Below are positions 1 to 7,429 of a stretch of DNA of 64,000 bases, piece after piece. Made by a program: the position numbers and the translations under genes. Position 1 is the stretch's first letter. Every line of letters begins with the position of its first letter. The notes under the pieces are model-generated. The model did not search any database. It worked only from the letters and a program-made list of their open reading frames with translations, and was not told the DNA's origin. This stretch comes from Streptomyces flavofungini (lineage in GTDB: Bacteria > Actinomycetota > Actinomycetes > Streptomycetales > Streptomycetaceae): positions 39,067-103,066 of the forward strand of contig NZ_BMVR01000022.1 in the NCBI RefSeq assembly GCF_014650815.1. The letters run 5' to 3'.

Positions 1-1
1 C

Positions 2-1264
2 ATCGCGGTCGGTCACGCCCGCTACTCCACCACCGGAGCGTCCGTCTGGGAGAACGCCCAGCCCACCTTCCGCGCCACGGCCCACGGCTCCATCGCCCTC
101 GGCCACAACGGCAACCTCGTCAACACGGCCCAGCTCGCCGAGATGGTCGCCGACCTCCCCAAGCAGGAGGGCCGCACCACCCGGGTGGCGGCCACCAACG
201 ACACGGACCTGCTGACCGCCCTGCTCGCCGCGCAGACCGACGCGGACGGCAAGCCGATGACCATAGAGGAAGCCGCCGCCGCGGTGCTTCCCCAGGTCCA
301 GGGCGCCTTCAGCCTCGTCTTCATGGACGAGCACACGCTGTACGCGGCCCGCGACCCGCAGGGCATCCGCCCGCTGGTCCTCGGCCGCCTGGAGCGCGGC
401 TGGGTCGTCGCGTCGGAGAGCGCCGCGCTCGACATCTGCGGCGCCGCCTACGTCCGCGAGATCGAGCCGGGCGAGTTCGTCGCCATCGACGAGAACGGCC
501 TGCGCACCTCCCGATTCGCGGAAGCGAAGCCCAAGGGCTGTGTCTTCGAGTACGTCTATCTGGCGCGCCCCGACACCGACATCGCGGGCCGCAACGTCTA
601 TCTCTCGCGCGTCGAGATGGGCCGCAAGCTCGCCAAGGAAGCCCCGGTCGAAGCCGACCTGGTGATAGCGACGCCGGAGTCCGGCACCCCCGCCGCCATC
701 GGCTACGCGGAAGCCTCGGGCATCCCGTTCGGCGCCGGCCTGGTCAAGAACGCCTACGTCGGCCGGACCTTCATCCAGCCCTCGCAGACCATCCGCCAGC
801 TCGGCATCCGGCTCAAGCTGAACCCCCTCAAGGAAGTCATCAAGGGCAAGAAGCTGGTGGTCGTCGACGACTCGATCGTCCGCGGCAACACCCAGCGCGC
901 CCTGGTCAAGATGCTCCGCGAGGCCGGTGCCGCCGAGGTCCACATCCGGATCTCGTCGCCGCCCGTGAAGTGGCCGTGCTTCTTCGGCATCGACTTCGCC
1001 ACCCGCGCCGAGCTCATCGCCAACGGCATGAGCATCGAGGAGATCGGCACGTCGCTCGGCGCCGACTCGCTCTCCTACATCTCCATCGACGGCATGATCG
1101 AGGCCACCACCATCGACAAGCCGAACCTCTGCCGCGCCTGCTTCGACGGCGAGTACCCGATGGACCTGCCCGACCCCGAGCTGCTCGGCAAGCAGCTCCT
1201 GGAGACGGAGCTGGCGGCAGGCCCTGCCGCCACGGCCGCGGCCGACGCGATCCGTCGCCCGTAA
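2..1264 (+). CDS. purF: Amidophosphoribosyltransferase PurF (5' end cut off by window)
   Basis: Catalyses the first committed step of purine synthesis, PRPP plus glutamine to 5-phosphoribosylamine, in the cytoplasm. The frame is open from base 2 and begins inside the glutaminase domain (IAVGHARYSTTGASVWENAQ). The PRPP loop VVVDDSIVRGNTQRA lies near 859-903. Cysteines typical of the Fe-S-bearing PurF type are visible in CVFEYVYLARPDTDI, WPCFFGID and NLCRACFDGEYP. The C-terminal tail is Ala-rich. purM follows after 35 bp, so the two are probably co-transcribed. The start codon and N-terminal catalytic Cys lie left of the window. Confidence 0.97.
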   Translation: MAVGHARYSTTGASVWENAQPTFRATAHGSIALGHNGNLVNTAQLAEMVADLPKQEGRTTRVAATNDTDLLTALLAAQTDADGKPMTIEEAAAAVLPQVQGAFSLVFMDEHTLYAARDPQGIRPLVLGRLERGWVVASESAALDICGAAYVREIEPGEFVAIDENGLRTSRFAEAKPKGCVFEYVYLARPDTDIAGRNVYLSRVEMGRKLAKEAPVEADLVIATPESGTPAAIGYAEASGIPFGAGLVKNAYVGRTFIQPSQTIRQLGIRLKLNPLKEVIKGKKLVVVDDSIVRGNTQRALVKMLREAGAAEVHIRISSPPVKWPCFFGIDFATRAELIANGMSIEEIGTSLGADSLSYISIDGMIEATTIDKPNLCRACFDGEYPMDLPDPELLGKQLLETELAAGPAATAAADAIRRP

Positions 1265-1299
1265 GCCCACGTAGTAACGACACGAAAGCTCTCACCCAC

Positions 1300-2400
1300 A
1301 TGTCTGCTGAGTCTTTTGAGGGTGCTCCGCACGCGGGCACTGGTGCCAGCTACGCAGCGGCAGGCGTAGACATCGAGGCGGGCGACCGAGCCGTCGAGCT
1401 CATGAAGGAGTGGGTCAAGAAGACCCAGCGCCCCGAGGTCGCGGGCCTCGGTGGCCTCGGCGGCTTCGCCGGGCTCTTCGACGCCTCCGCCCTCAAGCGC
1501 TTCGACCGCCCGCTGCTCGCCTCCGCCACGGACGGCGTCGGCACGAAGGTCGACCTCGCGCGCAAGCTCGGCGTGTACGACACGATCGGCCACGACCTCG
1601 TCGGCATGGTCGTCGACGACATCGTCGTGTGCGGTGCCGAGCCGCTGTTCATGACCGACTACATCTGCGTCGGCAAGGTCCACCCGGAGCGCGTCGCCGC
1701 GATCGTGAAGGGCATCGCCGAGGGCTGTGTCCTCGCGGGCTGCTCCCTCGTCGGCGGCGAGACCGCCGAACACCCGGGCCTGCTCGGCCCGGACGACTTC
1801 GACGTGGCGGGCGCGGGCACCGGCGTCGTGGAGGCCGACCGGGTCCTCGGCGCCGATCGCATCCGTAAGGGTGACGCGGTCATCGCCATGGCGTCGTCGG
1901 GTCTTCACTCCAACGGGTACTCGCTGGTGCGGCACGTGGTCTTCGACCGCGCCGGGATGTCCCTGGAGCAGGAGGTCGAGGAGTTCGGCCGCACGCTCGG
2001 CGAGGAGCTCCTGGAGCCCACGAAGATCTACTCCCTGGACTGTCTGGCGCTGATCCGCACGGCCGAGGTGCACGCCTTCAGCCACGTCACCGGCGGCGGC
2101 CTCGCGGCGAACCTCGCCCGGGTCGTCCCCGAGGGCCTGCACGCCACCGTGGACCGCTCCACGTGGACGCCGGGCGCCGTCTTCGACCTGGTCGGCCGCG
2201 CCGGCCAGGTGGAGCGCCTGGAGCTGGAGAAGACCCTGAACATGGGCGTCGGCATGATCGCCGTCGTGCCCCAGGAGTCGGCCGACGTGGCCCTCGCGAC
2301 GCTCGCCGACCGCGGCGTGGACGCCTGGGTCGCGGGCGAGATCACCGACCGGGGCGAGCGCGCGAGCGGCGCCGAACTCACCGGCGACTACGCGAAGTAG
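1300..2400 (+). CDS. purM: Phosphoribosylformylglycinamidine cyclo-ligase PurM
   Basis: AIR synthetase, the fifth step of purine synthesis (FGAM plus ATP to AIR). The product is 366 aa. ATG 1300 is chosen because it gives the family N-terminus MSAESFEGAPHAGTGASYAAAGVDI; the open frame upstream overlaps purF and has no homology-like content. Characteristic PurM motifs are visible: ASATDGVGTKVDLA, DLVGMVVDDIVVCGAEPLF, GGETAEHPG, SSGLHSNGYSLVR and HVTGGGLAANLARV. It lies 35 bp after purF, consistent with a purFM operon, and is followed by a hairpin terminator. Confidence 0.97.
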   Translation: MSAESFEGAPHAGTGASYAAAGVDIEAGDRAVELMKEWVKKTQRPEVAGLGGLGGFAGLFDASALKRFDRPLLASATDGVGTKVDLARKLGVYDTIGHDLVGMVVDDIVVCGAEPLFMTDYICVGKVHPERVAAIVKGIAEGCVLAGCSLVGGETAEHPGLLGPDDFDVAGAGTGVVEADRVLGADRIRKGDAVIAMASSGLHSNGYSLVRHVVFDRAGMSLEQEVEEFGRTLGEELLEPTKIYSLDCLALIRTAEVHAFSHVTGGGLAANLARVVPEGLHATVDRSTWTPGAVFDLVGRAGQVERLELEKTLNMGVGMIAVVPQESADVALATLADRGVDAWVAGEITDRGERASGAELTGDYAK

Positions 2401-2404
2401 CCGC

Positions 2405-2448
2405 CGCGGGCCCATGATCCACGCAGCTCTCGGGAGCGTGGGCCCGCG
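2405..2448. terminator. Hairpin between convergent purM and DUF3073 gene
   Basis: A 10-bp perfect stem (2405-2414 CGCGGGCCCA with 2439-2448) encloses a smaller GCTC/GAGC hairpin. It lies 5 bp after the purM stop. There is no U-run, as is usual for Streptomyces terminators. It probably ends purM. Confidence 0.65.
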
Positions 2449-2571
2449 CGGTTTGCCGCGGACAGCACAAAACCCGGTCCGGCGGTGTTACCACCCCGGC
2501 CCGGGTGAAGTGCGGTCGCTGTCAGAACGGCGCGAGTGGCGCGAACTCAGCGATGTGCGGCTGCCGCGAGG

Positions 2572-2826
2572 TCAAGCGCCGCGGCGCTGCGACGAGGGAC
2601 CGGACTGGTCGTCCTCGTCGTCCTCGTCGTCGTTGTACAGATCCGCGTACTGCGCGTACGGGTCGTCTTCCTCGTCCTCGTCCTCGAACGGCTCGCCATT
2701 CGGCGGCTGCTGCGAAGTCGAAGCGCCCAGCTCATTGGCCAGACGCGACAGGTCAGTCCCGCCGCTGTTGTACTTCAGCTGGCGGGCGACCTTTGTCTGC
2801 TTGGCCTTGGCCCGGCCGCGCCCCAT
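2572..2826 (-). CDS. DUF3073 family small acidic-tailed protein
   Basis: An 84-aa protein of unknown function, conserved in actinobacteria next to purM. It starts at MGRGRAKAKQTKVARQLKYN, the conserved basic N-terminus of DUF3073; a GAGGGGGT ribosome site precedes this ATG. The frame stays open upstream (MNACQDSG...) but that part looks like leader. The basic N-terminal third is followed by an Asp/Glu-rich tail (EDEDEEDD, DDEDDEDD). It is convergent with purM. The family assignment is from recognition; no function is claimed. Confidence 0.9.
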   Translation of the reverse strand: MGRGRAKAKQTKVARQLKYNSGGTDLSRLANELGASTSQQPPNGEPFEDEDEEDDPYAQYADLYNDDEDDEDDQSGPSSQRRGA

Positions 2827-3158
2827 GGCTCGACCCCCTCGGTATCGGGGCTTCATGGCCCCAGAGTCTTGACACGCGTTCATGATCTAGAACGGACTCT
2901 CCTTGGAGAGACCGGTCCGTAGGGCTTCCACGGTACCTGCTCCTGCGGCCATACGGTACGTCGCCCGCAGGACGCGCCTAGGCGCACGACTGGCAAGGTG
3001 CCCTTTCCTCGCTGGTCAGCTGCGATTTTAACCTCTTCTTGGCAGGCGACCCGCCGACGGGGGTGAGTCTTGTCTCCCGAGGGCGTCGGCGGGCCGTGAT
3101 CCGGCGTCGAATCGGCTGCTGTGCGTAGGCGTTCCGGTTGCGTTCCGTCAGGGACGCG
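2827..3158. other. Intergenic region between DUF3073 gene and vdh
   Basis: 332 bp with no credible gene. It holds the leader of the DUF3073 gene, a small dyad around ACTCTCCTTGGAGAG (2895-2909), and a longer hairpin (3050-3059 CCCGCCGACG with 3084-3093, 24-nt loop). The longer hairpin lies 66-109 bp past the vdh stop on the minus strand and may terminate vdh. Confidence 0.5.
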
Positions 3159-4241
3159 TCACGGGCGACGGGCCTCCGAGATCCGCTGCTCGGCGATCCG
3201 GTCGGCCGCCGCGGCCGGCGGAATCCCGTCCTGCTTCGCACGTGCGAATATGGCGAGCGTGGTGTCGAAGATCTTCGAGGCCTTCGCCTTGCACCGGTCG
3301 AAGTCGAAGCCGTGCAGCTCGTCGGCGACCTGGATGACACCGCCCGCGTTGACCACGTAGTCGGGCGCGTAGAGGATCCCGCGGTCGGCGAGGTCCTTCT
3401 CGACGCCGGGGTGTTCGAGCTGGTTGTTGGCGGCGCCGCACACCACCTTCGCGGTGAGCCGCGGCACGGTCGTGTCGTTCAGGGCGCCGCCGAGCGCGCA
3501 CGGGGCGTACACGTCCAGGCCCTCGGTGCGGATCAGGGTCTCGGTGTCGGCGACCGTGGTGACCTCGGGGTGCTTGCTGGTGATGCGGAGCAGCGAGTCC
3601 TCGCGCACATCCGTGATCACGACCTCGGCGCCGTCCGCGAGCAGGTGCTCCACGAGGATGTGGCCGACCTTGCCGACGCCCGCGACGCCGACCTTGCGGC
3701 CGCGCAGCGACGGGTCGCCCCAGGCGTGCTGGGCGGAGGCCCGCATGCCCTGGAAGACGCCGAAGGCGGTCAGGACCGAGGAGTCCCCGGCACCGCCGTG
3801 CTCCGGGGAGCGCCCGGTGGTCCAGCGGCACTCGCGCGCCACCACGTCCATGTCGGCGACGTACGTACCGACGTCGCAGGCCGTCACGTAGCGGCCGCCG
3901 AGGGAGGCCACGAAGCGGCCGTAGGCGAGCAGCAGCTCGTCGCTCTTGATCCGGTCCGGGTCACCGATGATGACCGCCTTGCCGCCGCCGTGGTCGAGCC
4001 CGGCCATGGCGTTCTTGTACGACATCCCGCGCGCGAGGTTCAGGGCGTCGGCGACGGCCGCTTCCTCGGTGGCGTACGGGTAGAAGCGCGTGCCGCCCAG
4101 GGCGGGGCCCAGGGCGGTGGAGTGGATGGCGATGACGGCCTTGAGACCACTGGCGCGGTCCTGGCAGAGCACGACCTGCTCGTGGCCCCCCTGTTCCGAG
4201 TGGAACAGGGTGTGCAGGACGCCGTCGGTTACATCGGTCAC
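3159..4241 (-). CDS. vdh: Valine dehydrogenase (Glu/Leu/Phe/Val dehydrogenase family)
   Basis: NAD-dependent oxidative deamination of valine and other branched-chain amino acids. In Streptomyces Vdh feeds acyl-CoA precursors to polyketide synthesis. The product is 360 aa. Start GTG 4241 is preceded by GGGAGT and gives VTDVTDGVLHTLFHSEQGGH, matching the known Streptomyces Vdh N-terminus. The catalytic lysine is in GLDHGGGKAVIIG (about residue 88). The Rossmann loop is GVAGVGKVGH, followed by CALGGALND and CGAANNQLEHPG. Its position between purM and bldC matches S. coelicolor vdh. Confidence 0.95.
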   Translation of the reverse strand: MTDVTDGVLHTLFHSEQGGHEQVVLCQDRASGLKAVIAIHSTALGPALGGTRFYPYATEEAAVADALNLARGMSYKNAMAGLDHGGGKAVIIGDPDRIKSDELLLAYGRFVASLGGRYVTACDVGTYVADMDVVARECRWTTGRSPEHGGAGDSSVLTAFGVFQGMRASAQHAWGDPSLRGRKVGVAGVGKVGHILVEHLLADGAEVVITDVREDSLLRITSKHPEVTTVADTETLIRTEGLDVYAPCALGGALNDTTVPRLTAKVVCGAANNQLEHPGVEKDLADRGILYAPDYVVNAGGVIQVADELHGFDFDRCKAKASKIFDTTLAIFARAKQDGIPPAAAADRIAEQRISEARRP

Positions 4242-4477
4242 GGTGGTGACTCCCGGTTGCGTAGCGGCGGTTGGGCGGGGTTCCCGTGCGGGTGGCGGGC
4301 CCCGTTTGCCATGAGGGTAGAGCCTCGTGGTGCCCGGGCGCCGCACGGTGGTCGGCATCACTATGTCCGGCCCCCGCGGGGGTCACTCTCCCGGGCTGCA
4401 GGACGGAGTACGGCACTGTTCGGCCATGGCACGATTTGCAGTGTTTTCCAGTCGCTGCGCGGGGGAGGGGAGGAGCC

Positions 4478-5371
4478 GTGCCCAAGGTGTCCTCGGTGAT
4501 CGTCCCGTACGCGTCGTACTTGCGTGTGTATGAGCCCCTGGCGGCCTTCCCGGAGCCCGAGCGCACCCACTGGGCGCGCTACGCCCGCCGCCGGGAGCGC
4601 CCCTCGTACCAGGACGAACTCCGTCGTTCCCTGGCCGACTTGGTGCCCACGCCGCCCGTCCCGGTGCCGGTGCACGAGAGCGGCGAGGCGTTCGTGGTGG
4701 AGACGGACGGCGTGGTGTGCGTGTGCCCCTGGCGCACCCGGCTGCGCGGCTGGCAGGCCCTCGGCGAGCTGAGCGGCCAGCTGCCCGCCCCGGTCCTGGA
4801 CGCGGTCCTGCCGCCGGTGGTGCGCCGCCAGGCCACCGCCGACTACGAGCAGTGGCTGGCCCGCAACCCCGACGCCCGCCCCTGGATCCGCACGGCGACC
4901 TGGCACGTGCCGCTGAACTGGTTCGTCCTGGTCACGGACGAGGAGCGGCTGTACGAGCCCGCGTACGGCGAGGGCGACGCGGACGACGCGGCCGGTACGG
5001 GCGAGGAGCCGCCCGCCGGGGCCGGGGCGCCCGTCCTGCGGTACCGCACGCCCATGGTGCAGGCGCGGCGCCGGGTGGCACGCGGCCTGAAGGCGCTGCG
5101 GGACGCGATGGACGAGGGGCCGCTCATCGACGGCCTGGTGGACGTCGGGCGGTGGCTGGAGGAGTTCCACCCGCGCTCCCTGGTGGAGCTCGACTACGGC
5201 GGCCTGGTGCACGCGCTGCCGGACGAGCTGCTCGACGAGGACCACTCGGCGGCCGACGTGGCGGCCGGGATCGAGGCGCTGCGGGCCGGCGACGGGGTGG
5301 GGGCCGGCGAGGCGTATGCGAGGCTCGTGGAGCGATGGCGCGCGGTCCGGGAGCGGCAGTTCTCGAACTGA
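4478..5371 (+). CDS. Conserved Streptomyces hypothetical protein next to bldC
   Basis: A 297-aa soluble protein, not assigned to a functional family. GTG 4478 is chosen because GGGGAGGGGAGGAG precedes it at good spacing; the frame upstream reads through the vdh promoter region. N-terminus VPKVSSVIVPYASYLRVYEP. The middle is Trp-rich (WRTRLRGWQAL, RTATWHVPLNWFVLV) and the C-terminus is acidic/helical. There is no signal peptide or membrane segment. It is divergent from vdh, with 236 bp between starts. Function unknown. Confidence 0.85.
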   Translation: MPKVSSVIVPYASYLRVYEPLAAFPEPERTHWARYARRRERPSYQDELRRSLADLVPTPPVPVPVHESGEAFVVETDGVVCVCPWRTRLRGWQALGELSGQLPAPVLDAVLPPVVRRQATADYEQWLARNPDARPWIRTATWHVPLNWFVLVTDEERLYEPAYGEGDADDAAGTGEEPPAGAGAPVLRYRTPMVQARRRVARGLKALRDAMDEGPLIDGLVDVGRWLEEFHPRSLVELDYGGLVHALPDELLDEDHSAADVAAGIEALRAGDGVGAGEAYARLVERWRAVRERQFSN

Positions 5372-5860
5372 GGGCCGCGCGGACCTCCTGGCATGGAGAG
5401 CGCTTGTCCCGGTGACGGGACGTAGGTCCCGATCCGGGCCTTTGCCTCAAGCGTGATGGACCGCACTTAACTGACCCTTGCGCCGATCGGCCTTCCTCAT
5501 GCCAAAATAGGACAAGGAGTCCGGACAGGACTCCTTCCGTTCAACTATGGGCGGAATACTCGGCATTGCGCGCTATGGGGGGTCTGTTGACTCCTGATCG
5601 CTCTGTGACTGATCGTCACTGTGGCGTGACTGTCCGCTATGGCATGGTCCATCGGCTTCCGTCGCTGATGGACACCTGGGAGGGCAATTCCATCGGTTTG
5701 GCCGACGCGGCTGGACGGATGGTGTAGTTGTAGTGCCGAGGACAAGCCGTTCGTCCTATAACCGACTCGACTCGCGTCCGCCATTTCGGGCAACGCGGGT
5801 CAAGGTGCAGAATTTAGAGGAATGAACCGAGAAGGTTCGGTTCTCCCGAGGAGGCCGCTC
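5372..5860. promoter_or_regulatory. Long upstream region of bldC
   Basis: 489 bp without a gene. It contains a perfect 9-bp stem-loop (5514-5522 AAGGAGTCC, loop 5523-5527, 5528-5536) and AT-richer patches unusual for this genome. A candidate -10 TATAAC at 5757-5762 lies about 100 bp before the bldC start, without a convincing -35 at 16-18 bp. The length suggests a long, regulated leader; no operator can be named. Confidence 0.45.
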
Positions 5861-6067
5861 ATGACCGCTCGCACCCCTGATGCCGAGCCGCTGCTGACCC
5901 CGGCTGAGGTCGCCACGATGTTCCGCGTCGACCCCAAGACGGTCACGCGCTGGGCCAAGGCTGGCAAGCTCACGTCGATTCGCACGCTCGGCGGACACCG
6001 CCGATACCGCGAGGCTGAGGTCCGCGCTCTGCTGGCGGGTATCCCCCAGCAGTGCAGCGAGGCCTGA
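5861..6067 (+). CDS. bldC: Developmental transcriptional regulator BldC (MerR-like)
   Basis: A 68-aa single-domain MerR-type DNA-binding protein. BldC binds cooperatively to direct repeats and sets the timing of aerial development and antibiotic genes in Streptomyces. Start ATG 5861 follows GAGGAGG and gives MTARTPDAEPLLTPAEVAT, the known N-terminus. The winged helix is visible as TPAEVATMFRVDPKTVTRWA and the wing as TLGGHRRYREAEV. Length and sequence are almost those of S. coelicolor BldC. It is followed by a strong terminator. Confidence 0.97.
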   Translation: MTARTPDAEPLLTPAEVATMFRVDPKTVTRWAKAGKLTSIRTLGGHRRYREAEVRALLAGIPQQCSEA

Positions 6068-6231
6068 GCACGGCGTTTGTGAACTAAGCAGCAATAAGCA
6101 GTACACATCGGACGATGAGTACGACCACTGCCAGGTCCCCCAACCTGGCCGTAACGTCCGACATATAGCTACACACGACACGGGACCCGCCCCAACGGGC
6201 CCCACGCCTGATCATTCTGGGTGCGTCGTAG

Positions 6232-6267
6232 ATCGCGCTGGACTCCGCCGGGTCCAGCGCGATTTTT
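6232..6267 (+). terminator. Rho-independent terminator downstream of bldC
   Basis: A perfect 12-bp stem (6232-6243 ATCGCGCTGGAC with 6252-6263), 8-nt loop, followed by TTTT. It is one of the few terminators here with a real U-run. It lies 165 bp after the bldC stop. Confidence 0.9.
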
Positions 6268-6693
6268 CATGTCCGGGTGGTCCGGGTGTCCGGGTGCCCG
6301 TCGGAAATGCCCGTCGGCCGCCCGGGTCCGCCCGCCGTTCGCCCGGTGTCCCTCGGGTGGCTGCGCGCTGTTGGGGGCCTCTGTGAGCCCTCCTGTTGAT
6401 CCCTGAGGGACCGTGTCGGGCGGGTCGTGCGGGCACGAGGTGTGTGCCGTCAAGGCGGCGCGTCAGGTGGTGCAATTGCACATATTAGATTGACCTGTTG
6501 TAGGGCAGGTGTAAGTTCCGGGGTTTCTAAAACTCGTTCGGTGACTACCGTCACACGAACCGCGGCTTGTTGCCCTTGCCGCCCGTGCGCTAGAGGAGGC
6601 GAAGCGCACCGGCACCCGGGACGAACCTTCGGAGAACACTCCCGCTCTCCGCTCAGCTTCCCACTCGGCGGGTGTCGCGCGCCTCGGCTTTGG
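6268..6693. other. Gene-free stretch with an operator-like dyad
   Basis: 426 bp with no credible gene. The left part has repeats of CCGGGTG-like words (6273-6300). An AT-richer patch (6478-6540) precedes a dyad at 6536-6560: GTTCG-GTGAC-TACC-GTCAC-A-CGAAC. A GTGCGC/GCGCAC stem (about 6585-6608) may act as terminator for the minus-strand gene to the right. Confidence 0.4.
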
Positions 6694-6966
6694 TCATGCC
6701 TTGGGAGGACTTTCGTCCTCGCATTGCTCAGGGGTCTCGGCGCTCTCGGGGGTCCCAGGAGCCTCGTGGGCCTCGTGGGCTTCCGGGGCGGTGTCGCGGC
6801 TCTCCGCGGCGTCGCGCGGGTCGCCGGTGGGCTCCATGGCGAGGCGCAGGAGCCGGTGGCAGATGGGGCAGTGCCGGGTCAGGTGGCGGTAGCTGGTGGC
6901 GGCGGCGAGATGGGCGCGCAGCAGCGCGCGGGTCTCGTGCCGTGCGGACGCGGGGTATGCGGGCAT
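6694..6966 (-). CDS. DUF6274-like small zinc-knuckle-like protein
   Basis: A 90-aa protein. ATG 6966 is preceded by GAGGAGGTGGCGC; an in-frame ATG 30 bp upstream lacks a ribosome site. The core ARHETRALLRAHLAAATSYR, followed by HCPICHRLLRLAME, carries a CxxC flanked by histidines that could bind zinc. The tail is acidic and Glu/Ala/Pro-rich. I recognise the HCPICHRLLRLAM core from a Streptomyces family of unknown function (DUF6274); the assignment is from memory. It lies downstream of the minus-strand tRNA-Asp. Confidence 0.75.
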   Translation of the reverse strand: MPAYPASARHETRALLRAHLAAATSYRHLTRHCPICHRLLRLAMEPTGDPRDAAESRDTAPEAHEAHEAPGTPESAETPEQCEDESPPKA

Positions 6967-7061
6967 GCGCCACCTCCTCGGGAGCGTGCGGCTCACTCCC
7001 TGTGTCTGGGGTACCGGTGGAATGTGACGCCGTCAACCCTGCTGCGCACGGCCACAACGCA

Positions 7062-7095
7062 GTGCGGCCCGCACCCTCGCGGGTACGGGCCGCAC
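7062..7095 (-). terminator. Terminator-like hairpin behind tRNA-Asp relic
   Basis: A 10-bp perfect stem (7062-7071 GTGCGGCCCG with 7086-7095). It is nearly the same hairpin as the one at 7204-7234 behind the intact tRNA-Asp, so tRNA end and terminator were probably duplicated together. Confidence 0.6.
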
Positions 7096-7103
7096 ACTTG
7101 CTG

Positions 7104-7190
7104 CGGTCCTGACGGGATGTGCTGTATCGATTGCGGCTGCGCCGCGGGCGCGGCCTCCGTCTAGACGGGGCGGCAGGTCGGCGGGGCGGA
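7104..7190 (-). pseudogene. Decayed tRNA-Asp copy
   Basis: Bases 7104-7118 (CGGTCCTGACGGGAT) are identical to the 3' end of the intact tRNA-Asp at 7247-7321. CGCGGCCTCC (7149-7158) matches the TΨC/variable part, displaced by a 23-nt insertion. The following GTCTAGACGGGGCGGCAGG resembles the anticodon arm in degraded form. The acceptor 5' half is gone. It sits 58 bp downstream (minus sense) of the intact gene, with a duplicated terminator hairpin. Confidence 0.5.
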
Positions 7191-7203
7191 GTTGAACGCG
7201 GAA

Positions 7204-7234
7204 GCGGGCCGCACCCTCATGGGATGCGGCCCGC
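7204..7234 (-). terminator. Terminator of tRNA-Asp
   Basis: A perfect 10-bp stem (7204-7213 GCGGGCCGCA with 7225-7234), 11-nt loop, 12 bp beyond the tRNA 3' end on the minus strand. Confidence 0.75.
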
Positions 7235-7246
7235 CTTCCTTCACTG

Positions 7247-7321
7247 CGGTCCTGACGGGATTTGAACCCGCGGCCTCCACCTTGACAGGGTGGCGAGCAC
7301 TCCAAACTGCTCCACAGGACC
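7247..7321 (-). tRNA. tRNA-Asp (GTC)
   Basis: A 75-nt cloverleaf on the minus strand with acceptor GGTCCTG/CAGGACC, anticodon loop CTGTCAA (GTC) and TΨC loop GGTTCAAATCC. CCA is not encoded. It is identical in sequence to the second tRNA-Asp at 14173-14247. Confidence 0.97.
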
Positions 7322-7429
7322 AGGTTTCGCAGCTCCGATTGTTGCTCTGGGCTGCGAAAAAAGACTGTACAGGAGGCAGGCCTCCTGGTCGAACTCGCTC
7401 TGAGTGAGCGGGTGGTCACAGGCGTACGG

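Noticed and set aside
2414..2922. Plus-strand frames opposite the DUF3073 gene (Ser-run, Val-run)
   Set aside because: The homopolymer-like runs are the reverse reading of the acidic DUF3073 tail.
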